Notes: a model not told the origin generated them from the letters alone. A DNA stretch of 64,000 nt from an uncultured Bacilli bacterium (GCA_934155005.1 CAKPGR010000003.1:1-64000); one strand, 5' to 3'. Shown: positions 1 through 8,877, counted from the stretch's first letter. Program-made: numbers and translations.

Positions 1-1113
1 AAAGTAGATGTGACAGGACCAGATAAACCAAATATAACAAATCCAACGAATGGGAACTGGGTAAATTATGATTTTGCGTTAACAGTAAGTTCAAGTGATA
101 AAAGAAGTGGATTAGGAGATTGGTATTACTCATATGATAATAGTAATTGGACAAAATATAATAATTCAACAGGGAAAAGTCCATTTACAACAACAAATTT
201 TACAAAAGAAAGAAATCAAGAAGTATATATAAGAGCATGTGATAAACTAGGAAACTGTTCAAAAAGTAGTAGTACATACATAAGAATAGATAAAACTAAA
301 CCTACATGTAGTTGGTCAGGAGAAAGCACAACATGGACAAAAAGTAATAGGACAATAAAAGTAAAAGGTACAGATAGTGAATCTGGAATAAACGAAAAAT
401 ATAAAGAGAAATCATGGAATTATACATCAGGGACAACTAAAACAGCCTCATTGTCATATACAATAAAAGATAATGCAGGTAATACAAAAATATGTTCAAA
501 AACAGCAAATATATATGTAGATAAAGATGCGCCAACGTGTGTATCAAGTGGTGGAAGTGATGCATGGACAAACACTTCAAGAACATTAACTGGTACATGT
601 AGTGATAGTGGAAGTGGCTGCAAAGGTAATGCTAGTAAGTATATAGACTGGGAAGAAAATAAGACTAATTTAAGCCCAGGAACAGTATATGATAAGGTTG
701 GCAACTCAGTTACATGTCCGGCAAATCAAACAGTAAGAATAGATAAAACACCACCAAAATGTACTAGTTTTATAGGGGATGCCGGTAATTACTATAATGA
801 TAATCCACCAAAACATTGTTTTAAATTTTATTTTGATGAAAGAGGGGGAAGTGGATTAAAAAATGGAAGTGGTAGATGGTGTTATGCGACAGGAGATCAT
901 GTTAAATCAACATCATCTTATAGTTGTGATTACCAAGGACTCGATGCGAGAAACTATAGTGCTATAGTAACAGGACAAGATCCAAACGGAGGTGCTTATT
1001 ATGTACTTAATTGTTTTCAAATAGCTTCGCCAGCTGGATTTGGAATGCATGCAAAAGCGTGTGATAATGCAGGAAATTGTAGTGAACAATGTGGATACCT
1101 TAAAGCATATTAA
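1..1113 (+). CDS. Surface protein with Ig-like repeats, C-terminal part (5' truncated by window)
   Basis: The reading frame is open from base 1 without a start codon, so this is the C-terminal 370 residues of a longer protein. It consists of about four related modules of 75-100 residues, each opening with a (V/I)DKTxPxC-type sequence (near residues 97, 170 and 247; a more divergent one at the N-terminal edge) and containing a GTDSESG/CSDSGSG-like turn and a DNAGN motif. Such DKT-P / DNAGN repeats are typical of bacterial Ig-like or cadherin-like extracellular modules. It is rich in cysteine, Ser, Thr, Asn and Gly, has no LPXTG motif and no C-terminal membrane segment; it simply ends after a cysteine-rich stretch. 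Likely an exported adhesin or surface protein; anchoring would have to lie upstream of the window. Function beyond 'surface repeat protein' is not visible. Confidence 0.7.
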   Translation, partial: KVDVTGPDKPNITNPTNGNWVNYDFALTVSSSDKRSGLGDWYYSYDNSNWTKYNNSTGKSPFTTTNFTKERNQEVYIRACDKLGNCSKSSSTYIRIDKTKPTCSWSGESTTWTKSNRTIKVKGTDSESGINEKYKEKSWNYTSGTTKTASLSYTIKDNAGNTKICSKTANIYVDKDAPTCVSSGGSDAWTNTSRTLTGTCSDSGSGCKGNASKYIDWEENKTNLSPGTVYDKVGNSVTCPANQTVRIDKTPPKCTSFIGDAGNYYNDNPPKHCFKFYFDERGGSGLKNGSGRWCYATGDHVKSTSSYSCDYQGLDARNYSAIVTGQDPNGGAYYVLNCFQIASPAGFGMHAKACDNAGNCSEQCGYLKAY

Positions 1114-1148
1114 AAAATATGTTATTATAGATATGATGATTTTTGCTT

Positions 1149-1177
1149 AAAGATATTTTAAAAATATCTTTTTTATT
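1149..1177 (+). terminator. Intrinsic terminator after surface protein
   Basis: AAGATATTTT and AAAATATCTT form an AT-rich stem followed by a long T run. It closes the transcript of the surface-protein gene before the cca-like gene. Confidence 0.7.
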
Positions 1178-1258
1178 TTTTCTGTAAACCAAACCTAATT
1201 ATTTTAATTATATATAGAAAAAAAATCTAATTTTTGTTATCATATATATGGTGGTAAA

Positions 1259-1891
1259 ATGTATCAAGATGCAATTTCTATTTTAAAAAAAATAAATAGT
1301 TTAGGATATATATCCTATATTGTAGGTGGATATCCTAGAGACTTATTGTTAAATAGAAAATCATTAGATATTGATATATGTACAAGTGCTACACCAGAAG
1401 ATATCAAAGATTTTTTTGAAGTAGTATCTGATAATAGTAAATATGGGTCTTTAAAAATAAAATATAATAATAATTTATTTGAAATAACAACATTTAGAAA
1501 AGATTATTATAAAGATTCAAGATATCCACAAATTGAGTTTGTAGACGATCTTTTAACTGATTTAAAAAGACGTGATTTCACTATTAATACTATATGTATT
1601 GATAGTGAAGGTAATATTATTGATTTATTGAATGCAAAAGAAGATCTTAAAAATAAAATCCTTAAAACGGTAAAAGATCCATATATAAGTTTAAAAGAAG
1701 ATAATATTAGAATTATTAGAGCTATTAGATTTAAAAATAATTTAGGTTTTAAATATGACCCTAAATTAGAAGATGCAATTTCAAATATTAAAATAAATAA
1801 AATAAGTAATAATTTACTTAATAAAGAGTTAGCTAAAATGAATGAATTTGGAAAAAAAGAATGGGAAGCGATATTATGCAAGAAGAAATAA
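1259..1891 (+). CDS. cca: Short CCA-adding-enzyme/poly(A) polymerase head-domain nucleotidyltransferase
   Basis: Class II tRNA nucleotidyltransferase head and neck. Visible motifs: GGYPRD (residues 23-28, normally GGxVRD), metal-binding DID (D37, D39), RRDFTIN (104-110) and the neck motif EDNIRIIRAIRF (147-158). Known members add or repair the CCA end of tRNA in the cytoplasm. At 210 aa it is about half the usual ~400 aa: the protein stops shortly after the neck, so the body and tail domains that clamp the tRNA elbow are missing. ATG follows a GGTGG ribosome binding site. The stop overlaps the start region of the dnaD gene. The reading frame shows no internal disruption, so this is either a genuinely minimal enzyme or a 3'-truncated one; no continuation of the missing domain is visible downstream. 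The one tRNA in this window already encodes CCA, so the enzyme might be for repair. Confidence 0.75.
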   Translation: MYQDAISILKKINSLGYISYIVGGYPRDLLLNRKSLDIDICTSATPEDIKDFFEVVSDNSKYGSLKIKYNNNLFEITTFRKDYYKDSRYPQIEFVDDLLTDLKRRDFTINTICIDSEGNIIDLLNAKEDLKNKILKTVKDPYISLKEDNIRIIRAIRFKNNLGFKYDPKLEDAISNIKINKISNNLLNKELAKMNEFGKKEWEAILCKKK

Positions 1892-2520
1892 TGAATATAA
1901 TAAAAGATGGTGTTATAACAATACCTAAAATCCTGCTTTATAATTATAAAAAATTAAATATGAATGAGATAGATTTAATATTATTAATTTATCTTATTCC
2001 AAAAAATAATCAAGAATTTAATCCAGCTGTAATAAGTAAAGATTTAGATATACCTATTAATGATGTTTTACTTAATATAGAACATTTAACAGAATTAAAT
2101 ATTTTAAAATTACAAAATAAAAAAATAGATGGTATCAGACAAGAAAGAATAAATATAGATAATATATATGAAAAATTATTATACTTAATTGTAAATAAAG
2201 AAACAGAAAAAAAAGAAGACAATAATATATTTTCTTCTTTTGAAACAGAATTTGGTCGTACTCTAGCTCCTATGGAATATGAAATAATAAATAGTTGGTT
2301 AGATTCTGGGTATGAAAAAGAACTAATATTAAGTGCTTTAAAAGAAGCTGTATATAATGGAGTATTTAAATTAAATTATATTGATAAAATATTATATGAG
2401 TGGAATAAAAAGGGAATAAAAACTAGTAAAGATATTGAAAAAGATAAAGAAAAGTATACTAAGAAAAAGGAAGAAAAAAAAGAATTATATGACTACAATT
2501 GGCTTGAAGAATATGAATAG
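1876..2520 (+). CDS. dnaD: DnaD-domain replication initiation/restart protein
   Basis: DnaD family primosomal protein that in Firmicutes helps load the replicative helicase with DnaA/DnaB/DnaI. The N-terminal ~90 residues look like a winged-helix domain (PKNNQEFNPAVISKDLDIP region); the C-terminal half carries the DnaB_2/DnaD domain with the characteristic LAPMEYEIINSWLDSGY and AVYNGVFKLNYIDKILYEW segments and ends in a Lys/Glu-rich tail. Two in-frame ATGs are possible (1861 and 1876); I prefer 1876, which shortens the overlap with the upstream gene, but 1861 cannot be excluded. nth follows directly, overlapping its end, the same order dnaD-nth as in Bacillus. Confidence 0.85.
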   Translation: MQEEIMNIIKDGVITIPKILLYNYKKLNMNEIDLILLIYLIPKNNQEFNPAVISKDLDIPINDVLLNIEHLTELNILKLQNKKIDGIRQERINIDNIYEKLLYLIVNKETEKKEDNNIFSSFETEFGRTLAPMEYEIINSWLDSGYEKELILSALKEAVYNGVFKLNYIDKILYEWNKKGIKTSKDIEKDKEKYTKKKEEKKELYDYNWLEEYE

Positions 2521-3121
2521 ATTTTTAGATTATTTAGATGAAATATTACCTGACGCTAAGTGTGAATTAAATTATAATAAAGATTATGAATTATTAATAG
2601 CCGTTATGTTATCTGCCCAAACAACAGATAAAAGAGTTAATGAAGTAACAAAAGTATTATTTAATAAATATAAGAGTTTGGAAGAATTGTCTAAGGCAAA
2701 TATAAAGGATTTAGAAAGAATAATTTATCCTTTAGGTACTTATACTAAGAAAGCAAAAAATGTTAAAGAAATAGCTATTAATTTGCTTGATAAAGGTATG
2801 GTTCCAAATGATAGATTATATTTAGAATCATTAAGTGGTGTAGGTAGAAAAACAACTAATGTTGTTTTAAGTATTTTATATAATGAACCATGTATAGCTG
2901 TTGATACGCATGTAGATAGAGTTAGTAAAAGATTAGGATTTGCTTCTAAAAAAGATGATGTTTATAAAGTAGAAAAAAAGATAACTAAATTAATTCCTAA
3001 GGATAGAATAAATAAAGCTCATCATCAAATGGTTTTATTTGGTAGATATTATTGTAAATCACAAAAACCACTTTGTGATACATGTAAAATGAAAGATATA
3101 TGCAAAAATAAATTCGATTAA
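2513..3121 (+). CDS. nth: Endonuclease III, base excision repair glycosylase/AP lyase
   Basis: Removes oxidised pyrimidines and cleaves the abasic strand. Counting from the ATG at 2513 (202 aa, the normal family length) it has the helix-hairpin-helix LSGVGRKTTNVV with the Schiff-base lysine K113, catalytic aspartate D131 in AVDTHVDR, and a complete C-terminal 4Fe-4S motif C181-x6-C-x2-C-x5-C197. An open frame extends upstream to 2435, but those residues are Lys-rich, lie inside the dnaD gene and do not belong to the family; GAAGAAT before 2513 can act as a weak ribosome binding site. Overlaps dnaD by 8 bases, so the two are translationally linked. Confidence 0.93.
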   Translation: MNRFLDYLDEILPDAKCELNYNKDYELLIAVMLSAQTTDKRVNEVTKVLFNKYKSLEELSKANIKDLERIIYPLGTYTKKAKNVKEIAINLLDKGMVPNDRLYLESLSGVGRKTTNVVLSILYNEPCIAVDTHVDRVSKRLGFASKKDDVYKVEKKITKLIPKDRINKAHHQMVLFGRYYCKSQKPLCDTCKMKDICKNKFD

Positions 3122-3140
3122 TATCGAATTTTTTTAATTT
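3113..3140 (+). terminator. Intrinsic terminator after nth
   Basis: TTCGAT/ATCGAA stem around the nth stop codon followed by seven T residues. Confidence 0.75.
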
Positions 3141-3147
3141 TAACAAA

Positions 3148-3180
3148 ACAAAAAAAGTTAATTATCCATTAACTTTTTTA
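3148..3180 (-). terminator. Intrinsic terminator after ponA (convergent with nth)
   Basis: AAAAAAGTTAAT and ATTAACTTTTTT form a stem that includes the ponA stop codon; T run on both strands, so it can act bidirectionally. An almost identical hairpin ends the vanY gene at 29647. Confidence 0.75.
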
Positions 3181-6047
3181 ATACTATCAACTACTTTAAC
3201 AGTTCTTGATAAATTATATGTTTTTCCATCATAAGTAATTTTGTAATTAATAACATGAGTTCCTAATGTAGTTGTATCAATAGATGTTGTTGTTTTATTA
3301 TCAACAGTAATACTAATACTAGCTTTATTAGTTACATCTTTTGAATCAGCTGTAACTTTAACATCAGATGAACTTAATGTATAAGAACTATTTTGAGCTA
3401 TTTCTAAATTGTCTTTAACATTCAAACTAACTTGAATATTTGCTTTAACATTTGATAAAGATATATTAGTTGAAACCCCATCACTCATATTAGCTGTGGA
3501 GTTTGTATAAGAAGTTTTAACAACATATGTAGTAGGTGAAGAGGTTGTTATATCAAATGTAGCACTTGTACCAGAAGTTTCAGTTACAAGACTTAAATTA
3601 CCTGATGAATCCTTAGCATAAATTTTATAAATAATACTTCCTAAAATAGATTGATTTTCACCAGCTGAGTTACCACTATATCCACCATAAATTCCATTCA
3701 TAGAACCACTACTAATAGCATTTGGTGTTTTAATAGCATTCCATTTAAGAGTTAGTTTATTATCACTTATGTTACTAGTTAAATTAGTGACATTTTCTAA
3801 TTTAGAATATCTATCTGATACCTCAGTAGGCTCTGTTCCTGATTTAAATAGTTCAGTTACAATTCTATCACTTGGAGTATATTCACTTGGTAATTTAGCA
3901 GGCCATGTACCAAATTCAACGGCAACTTCTGAAACACCACTTGGTTTAGACCAATTACTACCATTTTTAAAGATTCCCTTTGCAACTGCTTGGAATAGTG
4001 TTCTATGAGCAATTGTAAATGCTGTACTAGTATATGTACGATTTAAGTCTTTATATCCATACCATACAGAGATTGAATAATCAGGAGATACTCCATCTAC
4101 CCATAAATCATTAACAGCATTATCTCCAAATTTAGCTTGAACTTTTGCATCATAATTTGTTGTACCAGTTTTAGCACCATATACAGCGCCACCAATATTA
4201 TATTGATTTCCTAAACCTTGTTGAGCTGCTGATTGAAGTAAACTAGTCATCATATAAGCTGTTTCTTCACTCATAACACGTGTTTTGTTAACTTCTGTTT
4301 CAATTTCTTCATTAGTTGCATTTATAACTAATTTAGTATAGCTATAAGGTTTTATATAATATCCACCATTTCCAAAAGAAGCATAAGCGGCAGCCATATC
4401 ACGAGGGCTTTCACCAGTATAACCACCAATTGAGTGAGCTTCATGAATAACGCCATTAGATTCTTCTGGGTGAAGCCCTACACTTTTTACAAATTTTAAA
4501 ATATTTGAATTTTTATTATTTTGGAATGCTTTAAGTGCTGGAATATTTCTTGATTGAGCTAATGCAGTACGCATTGTCATAAGACCATTATATTTTCTAT
4601 CCCAGTCATTAATAGCTGTTCCATCAGAATATGAATAAGCAGAGTCATCAAATAAAGTATAAGTAGACCAGTTTTCATATTCAATACCAGGAGCATAATC
4701 ATATAAAGGTTTAGCTGTTGAACCAATTTGTTTATTTATTTGTGTTGCATTATTGTATTGTCTTTCTCCAACTCTATGACGTCCAGCCCCAATAGCAACG
4801 ATAGCACCTGTATTTACATCTTCAACAGTAATACCAGCATCAACAACATCATTTTGCCATGTATAAGTTTTACCACTCATAACATCATTAATCCATGATT
4901 GTTTTTCTCTATCCATAGTAGTATAAATTTTCATTGAAGTTGTATAAGGATCATATTTAGTATTTTCAACAATATCAGCAACAACTAAATCTATAAATCC
5001 TTGCCATTCTCCATTAGAAGAACTATCAGTACCATCACTTTTTACTAACATATCTTCAACTTTAATAGATTTGGCAGCCTTGTATTCTTCATCAGTTATA
5101 TATCCATGTCTTTTCATTAAAGCTAAAACTTGATTACGTCTAGCCTCAGCCTTTTCAGGATGTTTATATGGGTCATAAGCATTTGGAGCTTGGAATAATC
5201 CAGCTATAACAGCAGCTTCATTTAAACTTAAATCTTTGGCTGACTTTCCAAAATAAGTTTTACTAGCTTGTTCAACACCATAGGCTCCACTACCTAAGTA
5301 ATAAGAATTAACATAGAATTCTAATATTTCTTTTTTTGTATATTTTTTCTCAACTTGGAATACAGACATATATATATCAGTAAATTTTCTTTTAATTCCT
5401 TCAAAACCAGAAGATGTAGTAGAAGTAAATGTATTTTTTACAACTTGCATTGTTAAGGTAGAAGCACCACCACCACCACTTGTAAATACTTGTTTAATAC
5501 TAGCAACTAAAAATCTTGATAAATCAAAACCATTATGTTGGAAAAATTTGGAATCCTCAGTAGCAACTATGGCATCTACTAATACCTCAGGTAAATCATC
5601 ATAAGTAATATTTTTTCTTTTTTCAGCTCCAATTTTACCTATTTCTTCACCCTTATTATCATATAAAATAGATGGTTCTTGAGCATACAATTCATTAGGA
5701 TCAAATTTAGGCGCTGATATAACAATATATAACGCAAAAATAATCATTAATGAAATAAAAGCAATAACAAAGAATAATAAAACCATTAATATTTTTTTCT
5801 TTAAGGTTTTCTTTTCATTATTATCTTTTTTTACTTTTCTAGTTTTATTGTTAGAAACTTTTTTAGGATTTTTACTAACAATACTATCTTTAACCTTTAA
5901 TATATCAGGTAAAAAGAATAAAATATCAGCAATCATTACTATAATTATAGATATGATTGGATTTATCGCTAGACAGCCTATTATTAAGGCAACTAAGCTA
6001 ACTATTAGTATAACAATATTATCTTTATTACTTAAAAAATTTTTCAT
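3162..6047 (-). CDS. ponA: Class A penicillin-binding protein (PBP1a-like) with two extra N-terminal membrane helices
   Basis: Bifunctional peptidoglycan synthase. The glycosyltransferase (GT51) domain shows ATEDSKFF with catalytic E164 and GASTLTMQ (194-201); the transpeptidase domain has STAK (catalytic serine motif), SRN and KTGTT. The last ~200 residues form two Ig/fibronectin-like extracellular modules, as in some Firmicutes PBP1 proteins. Odd: in addition to the usual signal-anchor (about 86-110) there are two hydrophobic segments at about 10-28 and 32-49 followed by a very basic linker, giving three predicted helices instead of one. Start ATG follows AAGGAGAAG. The gene overlaps recU by 4 bases, the conserved recU-ponA pair of Bacilli; it converges on dnaD-nth, which in Bacillus sits on the same side of the locus. 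Confidence 0.93.
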   Translation of the reverse strand: MKNFLSNKDNIVILIVSLVALIIGCLAINPIISIIIVMIADILFFLPDILKVKDSIVSKNPKKVSNNKTRKVKKDNNEKKTLKKKILMVLLFFVIAFISLMIIFALYIVISAPKFDPNELYAQEPSILYDNKGEEIGKIGAEKRKNITYDDLPEVLVDAIVATEDSKFFQHNGFDLSRFLVASIKQVFTSGGGGASTLTMQVVKNTFTSTTSSGFEGIKRKFTDIYMSVFQVEKKYTKKEILEFYVNSYYLGSGAYGVEQASKTYFGKSAKDLSLNEAAVIAGLFQAPNAYDPYKHPEKAEARRNQVLALMKRHGYITDEEYKAAKSIKVEDMLVKSDGTDSSSNGEWQGFIDLVVADIVENTKYDPYTTSMKIYTTMDREKQSWINDVMSGKTYTWQNDVVDAGITVEDVNTGAIVAIGAGRHRVGERQYNNATQINKQIGSTAKPLYDYAPGIEYENWSTYTLFDDSAYSYSDGTAINDWDRKYNGLMTMRTALAQSRNIPALKAFQNNKNSNILKFVKSVGLHPEESNGVIHEAHSIGGYTGESPRDMAAAYASFGNGGYYIKPYSYTKLVINATNEEIETEVNKTRVMSEETAYMMTSLLQSAAQQGLGNQYNIGGAVYGAKTGTTNYDAKVQAKFGDNAVNDLWVDGVSPDYSISVWYGYKDLNRTYTSTAFTIAHRTLFQAVAKGIFKNGSNWSKPSGVSEVAVEFGTWPAKLPSEYTPSDRIVTELFKSGTEPTEVSDRYSKLENVTNLTSNISDNKLTLKWNAIKTPNAISSGSMNGIYGGYSGNSAGENQSILGSIIYKIYAKDSSGNLSLVTETSGTSATFDITTSSPTTYVVKTSYTNSTANMSDGVSTNISLSNVKANIQVSLNVKDNLEIAQNSSYTLSSSDVKVTADSKDVTNKASISITVDNKTTTSIDTTTLGTHVINYKITYDGKTYNLSRTVKVVDSIKKVNG

Positions 6048-6613
6048 ACATCTTCTCCTTTAAAATAAATTTTATCGATAACTCCTAAATAATCAATTCT
6101 AGGATTATACTTTGGTTTAATTAAATAACCATATTGTTCAAAAAAATCAATTGGAATAGACTTTCTATCATAATTTTTTAAAAAATTAAATAAATCATTA
6201 CCAAAAAGTAAATATACTTTATCTAATGTTTTAAAATTAACTAGGATAAATCCGATTCCTCCATGATTGATTATCCTTTTTAAATGTTCTATCTGATGAT
6301 TATGAATGTTTGCTAGTGGAAAATATTTTTGTTTTGTTTCCTTAGCCTCAAAATCAATATACTTTCCTTTATATATACCATTATAATCTGTTGTTGACGG
6401 AATTTTGAAATGTGCTTCTTTGATTGTAGCATCATATCTTGAATGATAGTCAACTTTATTTATAGTAATAGGAGTTGGTTTTTTATATATAACAGCAATA
6501 TCATTGTTTAAATAATATTCATTTGTTAAATTGATTTCTGCTTCAAACATCATACCACGGTTACCATAAATTGTTGTACTGTTATTTTTAACAATACCAC
6601 CTTGATATCTCAT
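6044..6613 (-). CDS. recU: Holliday junction resolvase RecU
   Basis: Homodimeric endonuclease that resolves Holliday junctions in Firmicutes recombination and chromosome segregation. Recognised by NRGMMFE (residues 18-24), the DYHSRYDATIKEAHF stretch with the metal-binding acidic residue, YIDFEAKETK (catalytic E-x-K region) and the stalk-containing middle; 189 aa matches the family. The ATG at 6613 follows AAAGGTGGTAAT; a TATAAT-like -10 lies about 20 bases upstream. It is first in a recU-ponA operon with a 4-base ATGA-type overlap. Confidence 0.93.
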   Translation of the reverse strand: MRYQGGIVKNNSTTIYGNRGMMFEAEINLTNEYYLNNDIAVIYKKPTPITINKVDYHSRYDATIKEAHFKIPSTTDYNGIYKGKYIDFEAKETKQKYFPLANIHNHQIEHLKRIINHGGIGFILVNFKTLDKVYLLFGNDLFNFLKNYDRKSIPIDFFEQYGYLIKPKYNPRIDYLGVIDKIYFKGEDV

Positions 6614-6752
6614 ATTACCACCTTTAATAAATTATACTATAAAAAATTTTTTTTTACCATACAAAATATTAATATTTCTAAATATATCTAGTTTTGTCGA
6701 AACTAATGTTTTTGATAGAATAATTTGATAGATTATATTTGAGGTGATACTA

Positions 6753-6860
6753 ATGAATTATTATAATAGGATAAATAAGCTTTTAGACAGTATGGTTGAT
6801 GATATTAATTACATAAAAAAAGAAACTTTTTTAAACACAATAAATAAAGAGACTATGTGA
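6753..6860 (+). CDS. Small hypothetical protein (35 aa)
   Basis: A 35-codon frame begins with ATG after a good GAGGTGATACTA ribosome binding site, and a plausible promoter (TTGATA 6712-6717, TATATT 6734-6739) lies just upstream. The peptide is polar and probably helical (MNYYNRINKLLDSM at its start); no membrane segment. It ends directly at the -35 of the gpsB promoter. No family recognised. Its signals suggest that it is translated, but coding status rests on context only. Confidence 0.4.
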   Translation: MNYYNRINKLLDSMVDDINYIKKETFLNTINKETM

Positions 6861-6889
6861 TTGACAAAAGCCTTTTTTTTTTATAAAAT
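6861..6889 (+). promoter_or_regulatory. Promoter of gpsB-rnpB
   Basis: TTGACA (6861-6866), 17-base spacer, TAAAAT (6884-6889), about 20 bases upstream of the gpsB ribosome binding site. Confidence 0.75.
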
Positions 6890-6915
6890 GAAGTAAGAAT
6901 TGTGAGGTGCTGTTT

Positions 6916-7242
6916 ATGTATCAAGATAGAATACTTCTTACATGTAAAGATATTTTAGAAAAAGAATTTAAGATTGATACTAGAGGATATAGACCTCAAG
7001 AGGTAGATAAGTTTTTAGATGCTATCATAAGAGATTATGAAGAATTCTTTAAAATTATTAGAGAAATTGAAAGCGATAAAAAAGAACTTATCGAAGATAA
7101 TCTAAAATTAAAACAAGAAATTAGAAATTTAAGGACAAAATTAGATATTGTAAATCAAAATACTAATAGAGAAGTAAATAATTCTGATTTACTTAGAAGA
7201 TTATCTAATCTTGAAAACATAATTTATGGTGATAATAAATAA
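6916..7242 (+). CDS. gpsB: GpsB/DivIVA-family cell-division coordinator
   Basis: Small cytoplasmic coiled-coil protein that links PBP1 and the divisome in Firmicutes. The N-terminal DivIVA fold is visible: ILEKEFKIDTRGYRPQEVDKFLD with the membrane-binding/dimer core, followed by a heptad-rich coiled coil and a short C-terminal helix (LLRRLSNLENIIYG), the GpsB two-domain layout; 108 aa. The ATG at 6916 is preceded by GAGGTG at the right distance; an upstream in-frame GTG overlaps that ribosome binding site and is rejected. RNase P RNA follows immediately, the same gpsB-rnpB order as in Bacillus. Confidence 0.9.
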   Translation: MYQDRILLTCKDILEKEFKIDTRGYRPQEVDKFLDAIIRDYEEFFKIIREIESDKKELIEDNLKLKQEIRNLRTKLDIVNQNTNREVNNSDLLRRLSNLENIIYGDNK

Positions 7243-7600
7243 TATTTTGACAAACGCGGTATCCTAGTGATATTGAGGAAAGTCCATGCTCGCAAAGTCT
7301 GTGATGACTTTAGTGTTCGTGCTCAGGGAAAAAATAACCTGTGGTTGAGGTAACTCAAACGGCTCTGAAAAGCCCTAAGTTTTTAAAATATGGTCTTAGT
7401 AAGTTTAAAAGTGCCATAGTGACGAAGAAACTAGAAATGGTGGAAATGGAACGCGGTAAACCCCACGAGCGAGAAACCCAAATTTTGGTAGGGGAGCCTA
7501 ATAGAAGAGAATAAGAATTTTCTATGGGATTGATTTATTCAATAGATAAATGTTTGTCGCCTGCATGTCAGGAACAGAACATGGCTTATAAAATATTATA
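7239..7600 (+). ncRNA. rnpB: RNase P RNA (class B, Bacillus type)
   Basis: Catalytic RNA that trims tRNA 5' ends. Conserved core blocks are present in order: GAGGAAAGTCCATGCTCGCA near 7274, AGTGCCATAGTGACGAAG near 7409, GAAATGGTGGAAATGGAACG near 7432, CGGTAAACCCC, GCGAGAAACCCAAATTTTGG near 7469 and GGAACAGAACATGGCTTA near the 3' end. Terminal AATATTTT (7241 on) and AAAATATT (7590 on) pair as stem P1, which sets the ends to within a few bases. The layout matches the B-type secondary structure. No separate promoter is needed: it can be read from gpsB. Confidence 0.93.
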
Positions 7601-7623
7601 TTATTGTTGAAAAGAGGTGTATT

Positions 7624-8097
7624 ATGAAAGAAATTGGTGAAGCTTTAAAAGATGCACGGGAAAATATTGGACTTACAATAGAGGAAGTTGCAACAGATTT
7701 AAAGTTAAGACCAAGTCAAATAGAAAATATAGAAGCAGGAAATATTGATGCCTTTAAAGATGTTTTTTATTTGAAATACTTTATTAGAGATTATTCTAAA
7801 TATTTAGGACTATCATATGAAGATATGATAGATGAATTTAACGAATATTTATTTGATTACACTTCTAAAATATCTTTAGATGATATAAAAAAAGCAAAAA
7901 AGAAAGCTATAAAAAATGAAAAAAAACAAAAAAGAATTGCGTCGCCATATACAATTGAACATAAAAAGACTATTAATTTAAAAATTGTTTTGGCTATTCT
8001 TATAATAATATTATTTTCACTAGTGACAACACTTGTAGTAAAAGAAATTAATACTAATAAAGAAAGTAATACAAAGATAGATAATACAATAAGGTAG
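7624..8097 (+). CDS. rodZ: RodZ-like HTH membrane protein (YmfM type)
   Basis: Cytoskeletal adaptor that couples MreB to the wall elongation machinery. Residues 1-65 form a Cro/C1-type helix-turn-helix (LTIEEVATDLKLRPSQIENIE) typical of RodZ, then a Lys-rich juxtamembrane segment (90-118), a single membrane helix (119-139) and only ~18 external residues. This is shorter than enterobacterial RodZ but like YmfM of Bacillus, which also sits upstream of pgsA and recA. Strong ribosome binding site AAGAGGTG. Confidence 0.82.
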   Translation: MKEIGEALKDARENIGLTIEEVATDLKLRPSQIENIEAGNIDAFKDVFYLKYFIRDYSKYLGLSYEDMIDEFNEYLFDYTSKISLDDIKKAKKKAIKNEKKQKRIASPYTIEHKKTINLKIVLAILIIILFSLVTTLVVKEINTNKESNTKIDNTIR

Positions 8098-8106
8098 GAG
8101 GATTAT

Positions 8107-8706
8107 ATGAATTTACCAAATAAAATTACTATAAGTAGAATTATATTATCATTTGTAGTTATAATAATTTTACTTTTTCCATTTGATACAGCTGGGATCG
8201 AATTTCCTAAATTGTTTGTTGATGAAGCAATTGTTATTGATTTAAAATATATTGTTGCAGGTATTTTATTTATAATAGCATCACTTACTGATTTTGTTGA
8301 TGGTAAGCTTGCTAGAAAATATAATATGGTAACTGATTTTGGAAAAATGCTAGATGCTATAGCTGATAAGATTTTAGTTAATTCTGTTTTAATTATTTTG
8401 GCATCATCTGGTTTTATTTCTCCAATTATTCCAGTTGTTATTATTGTAAGAGATAGTATTGTTAATTCTATTAAAATGATTGCTGGAAGTAAAGGGAATG
8501 TTGTTGCAGCTATTAAGTCAGGTAAAATTAAAACAGCATGTTTAATGACGGGAATTGTTTTAACTTTATTCTATAATTTACCTTTTGAAATTTGGAATAT
8601 AAAAGTATCTGATGCTTTACTTATAATAGCTTGTATTTTTTCTATAACATCAGCAATTCAATACTATTCTATGAATAAAAAATATATATTTAGTGATAAT
8701 ATTTAA
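8107..8706 (+). CDS. pgsA: CDP-diacylglycerol-glycerol-3-phosphate 3-phosphatidyltransferase
   Basis: Membrane enzyme making phosphatidylglycerol phosphate, first committed step of anionic lipid synthesis. The CDP-alcohol phosphotransferase signature is complete and exactly spaced: D62-xx-D65-G66-xx-A69-R70-x8-G79-xxx-D83-xxx-D87. Several hydrophobic helices flank it; 199 aa is standard. Nine bases downstream of rodZ with an AGGAGG ribosome binding site; closes the operon before a terminator. Confidence 0.93.
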   Translation: MNLPNKITISRIILSFVVIIILLFPFDTAGIEFPKLFVDEAIVIDLKYIVAGILFIIASLTDFVDGKLARKYNMVTDFGKMLDAIADKILVNSVLIILASSGFISPIIPVVIIVRDSIVNSIKMIAGSKGNVVAAIKSGKIKTACLMTGIVLTLFYNLPFEIWNIKVSDALLIIACIFSITSAIQYYSMNKKYIFSDNI

Positions 8707-8731
8707 GAACAATTATTTTGTTCTTTTTTTT
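8705..8731 (+). terminator. Intrinsic terminator after pgsA
   Basis: AAGAAC...GTTCTT stem followed by a run of eight T. Confidence 0.8.
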
Positions 8732-8792
8732 GACAAATTTTTTAAAAAGCAAATGTTAACATAGAAAACATTTAAAGAAAGGAGACTTAAAA

Positions 8793-8828
8793 ATGGAAAA
8801 AAATGTAACAAAAAAAAGCTTGTTTTAG
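8793..8828 (+). CDS. Possible 11-codon leader peptide upstream of recA
   Basis: An ATG follows an excellent AAAGGAGA ribosome binding site at the normal distance and reads MEKNVTKKSLF before TAG. It lies about 60 bases upstream of the recA promoter, so it would belong to a separate short transcript. No promoter is convincing. Could be a chance occurrence or relic of a gene start. Confidence 0.25.
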   Translation: MEKNVTKKSLF

Positions 8829-8877
8829 TTTGTTAAATGTAGTTAAATATAAAGTATTAAAATTTAAAAAATATTTT

